Assembly: GCA_035571875.1 (NCBI GenBank)
Contig: DATNBR010000024.1
Coordinates: 1 to 13,105, forward strand
DNA length: 13,105 nt
Reading direction: 5' to 3'
Source of the DNA: Parafrigoribacterium_A sp035571875
GTDB taxonomy: Bacteria > Actinomycetota > Actinomycetes > Actinomycetales > Microbacteriaceae
Of this stretch, positions 7,688-13,105 are shown one piece after another. Below the pieces are notes generated by a model. That model worked only from the letters and a program-made list of their open reading frames with translations. It searched no databases and was not told where the DNA came from. Numbering within the stretch: position 1 is the first letter of the stretch; the number at the start of each line of letters is the position of its first letter. Position numbers and translations under genes: made by a program.

Positions 7688-7719
7688 CGGGTGGGCCCGG
7701 CCTAGGCCGGACCCACCCG
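7688..7719 (-). terminator. Intergenic hairpin between the binding-protein and permease genes
   Basis: The arm 7688-7702 (CGGGTGGGCCCGGCC) and 7705-7719 (GGCCGGACCCACCCG) are complementary at 14 of 15 positions with only TA between them; the mismatch is C-A on the - strand and G-T on the +. On the - strand it begins 11 nt after the TAA of the binding-protein gene and is followed by TTCTATCATT, a weak T-rich tail. This fits partial termination or 3'-end protection after the binding-protein gene, so that more binding protein than permease is made. Confidence 0.7.
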
Positions 7720-7729
7720 AATCGGTTCG

Positions 7730-9049
7730 TTACTTCATGAGGCCTTCCATCGACTTCTGCAGCGTGGTGAGCGCAGACTTCGCGTCGGTCTTGCCACCGA
7801 GGATTGCCTGGGCGAACGTGATCATCGGCGCGGTACCGTCAACGGTGTTGGCGATGTTCGCGAAGAGACCGGTCGTACCCGGGGCCGCCCAGGTCTTGAA
7901 GATGGGCTGCCACTCGTCAACGATCTTGACGTTGTTCGGGTTCGACTTGAACTCCGGGGTGGCAGCGATCGACTTGAGCGGCGGAAGGCCGATGCCGGTC
8001 TTCTTCGTCCACAGCGGCGACATGTTCTTGTAGTAGTACGTGAGGAACGCCTCCGAGCCCTTCTGGCTGGGGGTGTTCTTGTACATCATGATGTTGTTCG
8101 GGAAGTACAGACCACCCTTCTTGCCGCTGGGGCTCTCGAGCGGGTCGCCCACGACGAGGTCAGCGGCGACGTCGCCGACGGCGCCGGACGGCAGACCTGC
8201 GCCGTCCCAGCCGAAGCCGAACTTCTTGGCCTTCCACTGAGCCTGCACGTTGTCGCTCGTGTAGGTGGCGGCAGCGGGGTCGCTGTAGCCGCTCTTCACG
8301 AGGTCGAGGATGAACTCCATCGCCTCGATGTTCTCGGGGGTCACGCAGTCGGGCTTCTTGTCGGCGTTGAAGAGGCCACCGCCGTTGTTGATCATGAAGG
8401 CCGTGAGGATGTGGCTACCGGTGAAGCTACCCGCACCCGAACCGACACCGAAGCCGAAGACGCCGATCTTCTTGAGTGCCGCACACACGTTGCGGTACTC
8501 GTCCCAGGTCTTCGGGGACTCGACGCCAGCCTGCTCCATGAGCGACTTGTTGTACCAGGAGCAGCGGACGTCGAGGTTGTACGGGACGGCTGCGTAGCCC
8601 TCATCCGTCTTCATCGTGTCGACGAGACCATCGAAGAAGTCGTCGTAGAGACCGTTCTTCTTCCATTCGTCAAGCAGGTTGTCTGCGTAGGCGATCTTGC
8701 CCTGAGCGGCGAACTGGAACGCCTGCGTTCCACCGCCCGAGCTCACGGCGGGGCCCGTGTTGGACGCGACGGCCGAGGAGAACGTCTGGGTGAAGTTCGC
8801 CCACTGGATCTCCTGGTACTTCGCCGCGGGAAGGCCGTTCTTCGGCTTGTAGGCGAGGGTGATCTGCTTGTCGGTGGGGTTGAACTCGGTTCCGCCCCAT
8901 GGCATGTTCCAGAACTTCAGCGGCTTGGAGCTGCCTCCGGCTCCGCCGCCGCTGCTGCACGCCGCGAGTGCGGCGGTTGCTGCCACACTTCCGGCGATTC
9001 CTAGGAATCCACGCCTCGAGAATGAAGATCCTGTGGATTGTGAAGCCAT
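7730..9049 (-). CDS. Extracellular solute-binding lipoprotein, CUT1 family, Tat-type signal
   Basis: Carbohydrate-binding protein (SBP_bac_1/8 type), 439 aa, the substrate receptor for the two permeases downstream. ATG 9049 is chosen over an in-frame start 36 codons upstream because it has an AAAGGA ribosome site 5 nt ahead and opens directly into a signal peptide; the upstream extension is ordinary leader sequence. The signal has a twin-arginine motif SRRGFLG (11-17), a hydrophobic stretch and the lipobox LAAC with Cys31, followed by a Ser/Gly linker. It should therefore be exported folded and then lipidated. The mature part begins KPLKFWNMPWGG and has the look of an oligosaccharide or glycoside receptor with several Trp residues. 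A promoter and operator-like sites lie upstream. Family-level confidence is high, ligand unknown. Confidence 0.93.
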   Translation of the reverse strand: MASQSTGSSFSRRGFLGIAGSVAATAALAACSSGGGAGGSSKPLKFWNMPWGGTEFNPTDKQITLAYKPKNGLPAAKYQEIQWANFTQTFSSAVASNTGPAVSSGGGTQAFQFAAQGKIAYADNLLDEWKKNGLYDDFFDGLVDTMKTDEGYAAVPYNLDVRCSWYNKSLMEQAGVESPKTWDEYRNVCAALKKIGVFGFGVGSGAGSFTGSHILTAFMINNGGGLFNADKKPDCVTPENIEAMEFILDLVKSGYSDPAAATYTSDNVQAQWKAKKFGFGWDGAGLPSGAVGDVAADLVVGDPLESPSGKKGGLYFPNNIMMYKNTPSQKGSEAFLTYYYKNMSPLWTKKTGIGLPPLKSIAATPEFKSNPNNVKIVDEWQPIFKTWAAPGTTGLFANIANTVDGTAPMITFAQAILGGKTDAKSALTTLQKSMEGLMK

Positions 9050-9064
9050 GACAGTTCCTTTCCA

Positions 9065-9093
9065 GCCACCGCCGGCCCTGAGGGGGCGGCGGC
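9065..9093 (-). promoter_or_regulatory. 5'-UTR hairpin just ahead of the binding-protein ribosome site
   Basis: On the - strand GCCGCCGCC (9093-9085) pairs with GGCGGTGGC (9073-9065) through 8 Watson-Crick pairs and one G-U. An inner CCC/GGG stem (9084-9082 with 9078-9076) closes a TCA loop, with two bulged C. The base of the hairpin is about 3 nt from the AAAGGA ribosome site. In mRNA it could protect the 5' end or affect ribosome access. On the + strand one pair becomes A-C, so the structure fits the binding-protein mRNA better. Confidence 0.45.
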
Positions 9094-9132
9094 CATGATT
9101 CGTCGTTGGATGCATGTGTCGCTCTACTGGTG

Positions 9133-9144
9133 AAAAGGTTTCGT
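9133..9144. promoter_or_regulatory. Candidate LacI-type operator, copy 1 of AAAAGGTTTCGT
   Basis: The 12-mer AAAAGGTTTCGT has a core AAAGGTTT (9134-9141) that is palindromic except for its central GG. That resembles LacI-family operators, whose centre is commonly CG. It lies about 8-19 nt downstream of the predicted transcription start of the binding-protein operon, a classic repressor roadblock position. An identical copy is at 9279-9290. Confidence 0.4.
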
Positions 9145-9158
9145 GCTGCGACGGCATC

Positions 9159-9187
9159 AGTATTCATGGGTTCAAGCCCCTTGTCAA
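9159..9187 (-). promoter_or_regulatory. Promoter of the CUT1 importer operon
   Basis: On the - strand a consensus -35 TTGACA (9187-9182), a 17-nt spacer and a -10 AATACT (9164-9159) match a housekeeping sigma promoter. The predicted transcription start is near 9152, leaving a leader of about 100 nt before the ATG at 9049. Candidate operators lie just downstream (9133-9144) and upstream (9200-9248). Confidence 0.7.
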
Positions 9188-9199
9188 CAGGAAACGGCC

Positions 9200-9248
9200 G
9201 TGCAAGTTCGCACAGGCTTGCACAAAATCGCCCGATGCAAAGTGCAAG
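9200..9248. promoter_or_regulatory. Cluster of GTGCAAG half-sites in the divergent intergenic region
   Basis: GTGCAAG occurs at 9200-9206 and 9242-9248 and its exact complement CTTGCAC at 9217-9223, giving inverted pairs with 10-nt and 18-nt spacers. The first copy also forms a looser palindrome, GTGCAAGTTCGCAC (9200-9213). The cluster sits upstream of the minus-strand -35 and just ahead of the plus-strand lacI gene, so a regulator bound here could act on both. The local LacI protein is the obvious candidate; this is inference. Confidence 0.45.
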
Positions 9249-9256
9249 ATGGCCGC

Positions 9257-9262
9257 TAACAT
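9257..9262 (+). promoter_or_regulatory. Possible -10 element for a leaderless lacI transcript
   Basis: TAACAT fits the actinobacterial -10 pattern TANNNT and ends 6 nt before the ATG at 9269. Transcription would then start at or next to the A of the start codon. No ribosome site is visible ahead of this ATG, which agrees with a leaderless mRNA. I see no convincing -35. Confidence 0.35.
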
Positions 9263-9268
9263 GAGCGC

Positions 9269-10294
9269 ATGAGTCTGCAAAAGGTTTCGTCGGCGCGCGC
9301 GACGCTCGCGGAGATCGCACAGGACGCATCCGTGTCGACGTCGACAGTATCGAAGGTGCTCAACGGCCGCCCGGGTGTCTCCGAGTCGGTGCGCGAGCGC
9401 ATCGAAGACCTTCTGCACTCCGCGGGGTACAGTCGCCGCGGCACCGCGCATTCCCAGGGCAAGCTCATCGAGCTGGTCTTCGAGAACATCGACAGCGAGT
9501 GGTCACTGGAGATCATCCGCGGGGTCGATCGTGTGGCGCGCGAGCACGGATTGAGTGTCATCCTCACCGAGAGCGGTGACCGTTACACCCAGGCGCCGGA
9601 CTGGATCGACGGCATCATGAGGCGTCAGCCGGTGGGCGTCATCCTGCTGTTCGCGAAGCTGTCGGTCGACCACAAACGGCAGTTGCGCACCCGCAACATC
9701 CCCTTTGTCATCGTGGACCCCGCCGGCGACCCGGATGCCGATGTCGCCTCGGTGGGTTCGGGCAACTGGTCGGGTGGGCTCGCCGCGACGAGGCACCTGG
9801 TGGAGCTCGGTCACCGTCGGATCGCAATGATCACCGGGCCACAGGAGATGCTCTGCTCGACTGCCAGGCTCTCGGGGTACCGTGCGGCGCTCGACGAGGG
9901 TGGAATCCCTTTCGATCCGGCCCTCATCAAGGGCGGCTCGTTCCATTACGAAGACGGGGTCGCGGCGGGTCGAAAGCTCCTCGCGATGGCGGATCGCCCC
10001 ACCGCGATCTTCGCGGGAAACGACCTGCAGGCGTTCGGCGTCTACGAGGCCGCGCGCGAACGCGGTCTGTCCATTCCCGACGACGTATCCGTTGTCGGTT
10101 ATGACGACGTTCCGACCGCGAGCTGGATGGGGCCGACGCTCACCACGGTGCGCCAGCCGCTCATCGAAATGGCAGAGCAGGCCACTCGACTGGTGCTCGC
10201 GCTGCGCGAAGAAACCGACCCGCAATTGGTGCGACTCGACCTCGCCACGAGCCTCGTGGTGCGCGGGAGTACGGCACCGCCCAAGGCGCTCTGA
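9269..10294 (+). CDS. LacI-family transcriptional regulator 2
   Basis: Sugar-responsive DNA-binding repressor, 341 aa, typical full length. The helix-turn-helix is at about 12-32 (LAEIAQDASVSTSTVSKVLNG), the DNA-binding domain ends near GYSRRGTAHSQGK, and the effector domain follows with FAGNDLQAFGVYEAA and VVGYDDVP and the usual C-terminal VVRGSTAPP. The ATG at 9269 puts the helix-turn-helix at the normal distance from the N-terminus. It lacks a ribosome site. It is divergent from the CUT1 binding-protein gene across 219 nt of operator-rich DNA, and the dehydrogenase gene follows on the same strand after 158 nt. The simplest reading is that it represses both, plus itself. Two identical AAAAGGTTTCGT elements flank its start region, the second inside its own codons 4-8. 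Confidence 0.92.
   Translation: MSLQKVSSARATLAEIAQDASVSTSTVSKVLNGRPGVSESVRERIEDLLHSAGYSRRGTAHSQGKLIELVFENIDSEWSLEIIRGVDRVAREHGLSVILTESGDRYTQAPDWIDGIMRRQPVGVILLFAKLSVDHKRQLRTRNIPFVIVDPAGDPDADVASVGSGNWSGGLAATRHLVELGHRRIAMITGPQEMLCSTARLSGYRAALDEGGIPFDPALIKGGSFHYEDGVAAGRKLLAMADRPTAIFAGNDLQAFGVYEAARERGLSIPDDVSVVGYDDVPTASWMGPTLTTVRQPLIEMAEQATRLVLALREETDPQLVRLDLATSLVVRGSTAPPKAL
9279..9290. promoter_or_regulatory. Candidate LacI-type operator, copy 2 of AAAAGGTTTCGT
   Basis: Identical 12-mer to the one at 9133-9144, 146 bp away (close to 14 helical turns), here within the first codons of lacI regulator 2. A repressor tetramer or paired dimers could bridge the two copies and close both divergent promoters. 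Because the copy is also coding sequence, chance similarity is not excluded. Confidence 0.35.
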
Positions 10295-10358
10295 TCCGGA
10301 GCCACGAGACGTTCTGACGCAAATCGCTCCGACAAGTTTCCCGACAAATCGAGAAAGC

Positions 10359-10388
10359 TTGCGCTCACAGGCGCCAGCGGGATAGCGT
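10359..10388 (+). promoter_or_regulatory. Candidate promoter for the dehydrogenase-ThuA operon
   Basis: A -35-like TTGCGC (10359-10364), an 18-nt spacer and a -10 TAGCGT (10383-10388, TANNNT) precede the oxidoreductase gene; transcription would start near 10395. The -35 overlaps AAAGCTTG (10354-10361) and CTTGCGC (10358-10364), the latter one base different from the CTTGCAC half-site in the divergent region, so the same regulator may bind here. The rest of the 10295-10452 gap holds two CCGACAA direct repeats and two GGACACG repeats but no clear terminator. Confidence 0.4.
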
Positions 10389-10452
10389 GACGGGACACGC
10401 ATAAGTAGCTGGACACGTTTTTCGCGTGCCACGGATGAAGGAGTCCGCGCAG

Positions 10453-11640
10453 ATGAATCGACCCTCGCTCGGCGTGGCGATGATGGGCTATGGCTTCATG
10501 GGTGCGGCGCACTCGCAAGCCTGGCGCGTCGCCCCCCGATTCTTCGACCTTCCCTTCGAACCGCGGATGTCCGTGATCGTCGGTCGGGACCGCTCACGAG
10601 TCGACGCCGCCGCCGAGCAGTTCGGTTGGGCCGAGTCCGAGACGGACTGGCGTCGCGTCATCGATCGAGACGACATCGGCCTCATCGACATCTGCAGCCC
10701 CGGGTCGACGCACGTGGAGATGGCCATCGCCGCTCTCGAGGCAGGCAAGCACGTTCTCTGCGAGAAGCCGCTCGCCAACACGGTGGCCGAGGCGGAGCTC
10801 ATGGCCGAGGCCGCGGCACGGGCCGCGAAGCGTGGAGTCTTTGCGATGGTCGGTTTCAGCTACCGTCGCGTTCCCGCGCTCGCGCTCGCCCGCGACCTCG
10901 TCGCCGCCGGCAGGATCGGCGAACTGCGCCAGGTGCGCGCGCTCTACCTGCAGGACTGGCTCGTCGACGCCGAGGGTCCGATGACCTGGCGACTCGACAA
11001 GAGCCTCGCCGGCTCCGGCGCCCTGGGCGACATCGGCGCGCACGCGATCGACGCCGTGCAGTTCGTGACCGGGCGCAGTGTGAAGAGCGTCAGCGGCATC
11101 CTCGAGACGATCGTTCACGAGCGCCCACTGCTCGGCGAATCGATCGGTCTCAGCGGCACCGCATCAAGCGAGCGCGGCACGGTGACCGTTGACGACGTCG
11201 CCCTCTTCACCGGCCGACTCGACGATGGCGTGCTCGCCTCCTTCGAGGCGACGCGCTTCGCGACGGGGCGCAAGAACGCGTTCCGTCTCGAGTTCAGCGG
11301 ATCGGAGGGTGCGATCTCCTTCGACTTCGAGCGGATGAACGAGCTCGAGTTCTATGACGGCACCGACGCCGTGGGGGAGCGTGGCTTCCGCCGCATCCTC
11401 ACGACCGAGCCACAGCATCCGTATATGGAGGCATGGTGGCCTGCCGGGCACGGCATCGGCTACGAGCATCCCTTCTCTCACCAGGTGCGTGACCTACTCG
11501 TCGACATCGCTGCGGGCACCCAGCCGACGCCGTCGTTCGCCGACGGGCTGCAGGTGCAGAGGGTGCTGGACGCCGTCGAGGCGAGCTCGGCCGCTGGCAG
11601 CAGCTGGATTTCCGTGGGCTCAGAAGCCGCGAAACAATAG
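10453..11640 (+). CDS. Gfo/Idh/MocA-family NAD(P)-dependent sugar dehydrogenase (LgdA/ThuB-like)
   Basis: Cytoplasmic oxidoreductase, 395 aa. ATG 10453 is chosen because AAGGAG lies 9 nt upstream; in-frame starts at 10426 (GTG) and 10435 (ATG) are less well placed, the latter just ahead of that ribosome site. The N-terminal Rossmann fold has MMGYGFMGAAH (10-20) for dinucleotide binding. CEKPLANT (103-110) holds the family's catalytic Lys105. The C-terminal substrate domain has GDIGAHAID (192-200), with conserved Asp193, His197 and Asp200. Segments such as YLQDW, SLAGSGALGDIG and PSFADGLQV resemble the subgroup containing levoglucosan dehydrogenase and similar enzymes that oxidise sugars, often to 3-keto forms. 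The recall of that subgroup is from memory. It probably forms an operon with the ThuA-like gene 48 nt downstream and a second dehydrogenase, acting on the sugar brought in by the divergent importer. Confidence 0.9.
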   Translation: MNRPSLGVAMMGYGFMGAAHSQAWRVAPRFFDLPFEPRMSVIVGRDRSRVDAAAEQFGWAESETDWRRVIDRDDIGLIDICSPGSTHVEMAIAALEAGKHVLCEKPLANTVAEAELMAEAAARAAKRGVFAMVGFSYRRVPALALARDLVAAGRIGELRQVRALYLQDWLVDAEGPMTWRLDKSLAGSGALGDIGAHAIDAVQFVTGRSVKSVSGILETIVHERPLLGESIGLSGTASSERGTVTVDDVALFTGRLDDGVLASFEATRFATGRKNAFRLEFSGSEGAISFDFERMNELEFYDGTDAVGERGFRRILTTEPQHPYMEAWWPAGHGIGYEHPFSHQVRDLLVDIAAGTQPTPSFADGLQVQRVLDAVEASSAAGSSWISVGSEAAKQ

Positions 11641-11688
11641 AACGACAGGAACGATGAGCGGCGATCGCCGTCCGGCGAGGAGAGAACC

Positions 11689-12396
11689 ATGAGTACAGAA
11701 TCACGCGAGCGCCAGGCGCTCATCGTCCGAGGCGGGTGGGACGGTCACCAGCCCGTCGAGACCACGAACTCGATGATCCCGTTCCTCGAGCACAATGGCT
11801 TCACGGTGCGCGTCGAGGAGGGCCCGGCTATCTATACGGATGCCGAGTTCATGAAGACCGTCGACCTCGTCCTGCAGATCAACACCATGGCGACCATCAC
11901 CAAGGAAGAGTTCGCTGGCCTTCAGGAAGCCGTGCTCAACGGCACCGGAATGGGCGGATGGCACGGCGGCATCGCGGACTCGTACCGCAACAACGCCGAC
12001 TACCTGCACATGATCGGCGGACAGTTCGCCCACCACGCGGGCAAGGACCCGGCCGAGCGCACCGGCGAGCAGTCCGACAACTACATTCCGTACACGGTGC
12101 ACATCACCGAACTCGGCAAGACGCACCCGATCACCCAGGGCATCGACGACTTCGACCTCGTGACCGAGCAGTACTGGGTGCTGAGCGACGAATACAACGA
12201 CGTGCTCGCCACCACGACGCAGAGCGTTCGCCCATGGGACGCGTGGAATCGCCCGGTCACGGCTCCGGCCATCTGGACGAGGCAGTGGGGCAAGGGCAGG
12301 ATCTTCGTCTCCGCCCCGGGTCACCGCCTCGAGGTTCTGGACAACCCCAACGTGCGCACGATCGTGGAAAGGGGCCTGCTGTGGGCAGCCCGCTGA
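11689..12396 (+). CDS. thuA: ThuA-domain protein (trehalose-utilisation family)
   Basis: Cytoplasmic protein of the ThuA family (PF06283), 235 aa, with a class I glutamine-amidotransferase-like fold. The start has a strong GAGGAG ribosome site 6 nt upstream. Landmarks are GGWDGHQPVE (15-24), TGMGGWHGG (86-94, the elbow position where amidotransferases carry their Cys but ThuA proteins do not) and the C-terminal GKGRIFVSAPGH. No nucleophilic Cys is present anywhere in the protein, so it is not an amidotransferase. In Sinorhizobium and Agrobacterium ThuA works with the dehydrogenase ThuB in disaccharide use through 3-keto derivatives; its exact reaction is unsettled. Here it sits between two ThuB-like dehydrogenases, the next overlapping by 16 nt. 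The symbol denotes the family; trehalose as substrate is not implied. Confidence 0.87.
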   Translation: MSTESRERQALIVRGGWDGHQPVETTNSMIPFLEHNGFTVRVEEGPAIYTDAEFMKTVDLVLQINTMATITKEEFAGLQEAVLNGTGMGGWHGGIADSYRNNADYLHMIGGQFAHHAGKDPAERTGEQSDNYIPYTVHITELGKTHPITQGIDDFDLVTEQYWVLSDEYNDVLATTTQSVRPWDAWNRPVTAPAIWTRQWGKGRIFVSAPGHRLEVLDNPNVRTIVERGLLWAAR

Positions 12397-13105
12397 ACAT
12401 CGGAATCATCGGCGTCGGCAACATCAGCACGCAGTACTTCGCGGAGCTCCCCAAGCTGCCCGGCCTGAAGCTCATCGCTGTTGCGGACATGAACGAGGCG
12501 CGCGCGGCCGAGGTCGCGGCGGTGCACGGGGTGGAGGCGCTGAGCGTCGACGCCCTGCTCACGGATGACCGCATCGACGCCGTGCTCAACCTTACGATCC
12601 CCGCGGCCCACGTCGACATCGCGATCCGTGCCCTGGAGGCCGGCAAGCACGTCTACGGCGAGAAGCCGCTCGCGCTCGACCCGGTGGAGGCCGCGCCGAT
12701 GCTCGAGCTCGCGCGCGAGCGCGGGCTGCGCGTCGGGAGTGCTCCTGACACGGTGCTCGGCACCGGCGTGCAGACCGCACGGCACCTGCTCGACACCGGC
12801 GCGATCGGTGACGCGGTTGCCGCGGCGGTGCACTGGAGCGCCCCCGGTCACGAGGCCTGGCATCCGGCGCCGCAGTTCTACTACCAGCCGGGCGGTGGTC
12901 CGCTGTTCGACATGGGGCCGTACTACCTCACCTCGCTCGTGACCCTGTTCGGACCCGTGCTGCGGGTCTCTGGCGTCGCGACGCGTTCGGCGAGGCAGCG
13001 CACTGTCGCGACGGGCGACCAGGCCGGCGCGGCCATCCCGGTGAACATCGACACGCACGTGAGCGCGATCCTGGAGCACGCGGGTGGCGTGACCTCCACG
13101 GTCAC
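12381..13105 (+). CDS. Second Gfo/Idh/MocA-family oxidoreductase (3' partial)
   Basis: Dehydrogenase of the same superfamily as the gene at 10453 but clearly distinct; 241 codons are visible and the frame is open to the window edge. The start is GTG 12381, inside the end of thuA, with AAAGGGG 6 nt upstream, and gives a normal N-terminus. The Rossmann motif GIIGVGNIS (8-16) binds the nucleotide, YGEKPLALD (92-100) includes the presumed catalytic Lys95, and GGPLFDMGPYYLTSLV resembles the D-x-G-x-Y/H region of the substrate domain, with Tyr where many relatives have His. The length suggests roughly two thirds of a usual protein (about 350-380 aa). The 16-nt overlap implies coupled translation with ThuA, so the pair may act as partners in the manner of ThuA and ThuB. 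Substrate unknown. Confidence 0.88.
   Translation, partial: MGSPLNIGIIGVGNISTQYFAELPKLPGLKLIAVADMNEARAAEVAAVHGVEALSVDALLTDDRIDAVLNLTIPAAHVDIAIRALEAGKHVYGEKPLALDPVEAAPMLELARERGLRVGSAPDTVLGTGVQTARHLLDTGAIGDAVAAAVHWSAPGHEAWHPAPQFYYQPGGGPLFDMGPYYLTSLVTLFGPVLRVSGVATRSARQRTVATGDQAGAAIPVNIDTHVSAILEHAGGVTSTV

Noticed and set aside
9050..9157. 36-codon N-terminal extension of the CUT1 binding protein
   Set aside because: It would bury the signal peptide internally, while the ATG at 9049 has a good ribosome site and opens into a Tat lipoprotein signal.
10393..10430. GGACACG direct repeat and CACG...CGTG inverted repeat before the dehydrogenase gene
   Set aside because: The arms are only 4-7 nt and imperfectly placed; this could be expected in high-GC sequence, so I do not call it as a separate site.

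Overview
This is a high-GC, tightly packed carbohydrate-uptake region. ATGA gene overlaps, a TTG or GTG start, a Tat-type lipoprotein signal and many LacI regulators suggest a high-GC Gram-positive actinobacterium, possibly Microbacteriaceae. The taxon is inferred from style only. No rRNA, tRNA, CRISPR, insertion sequence or phage gene is visible. Both ends cut through genes.

Region A (1-5748, + strand) is a complete CUT2-type sugar ABC importer closely resembling E. coli YtfQ-YtfR-YtfT-YjfF: a lipoprotein binding protein (5' end missing), a double-domain ATPase and two permeases joined by 4-nt ATGA overlaps. A LacI-family regulator follows 28 nt later. A long imperfect hairpin lies between the binding-protein and ATPase genes. 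Region A ends in a strong hairpin that spans the regulator's stop codon and probably also terminates the convergent operon.

Region B (5803-9049, - strand) is a CUT1-type importer: a Tat/lipobox binding protein, then two MalF/MalG-type permeases. No ATPase gene is present, so a shared MsiK-type ATPase encoded elsewhere is likely. A near-perfect 15-bp hairpin separates the binding-protein gene from the permeases. A well-formed promoter (TTGACA, 17 nt, AATACT) drives the operon from a 219-nt divergent intergenic region rich in candidate operator half-sites.

Region C (9269-13105, + strand) runs divergently: a second LacI regulator (possibly leaderless), a Gfo/Idh/MocA oxidoreductase, a ThuA-domain protein and a second Gfo/Idh/MocA oxidoreductase cut off by the window edge. 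The last two overlap by 16 nt.

B and C together look like one catabolic system: a glycoside is imported, then oxidised by ThuB/LgdA-like dehydrogenases, possibly through 3-keto sugars, with a ThuA-like partner, under the second LacI protein. The layout recalls rhizobial thuEFGKAB but has two dehydrogenases and no local ATPase. The substrates of both systems remain inferred.
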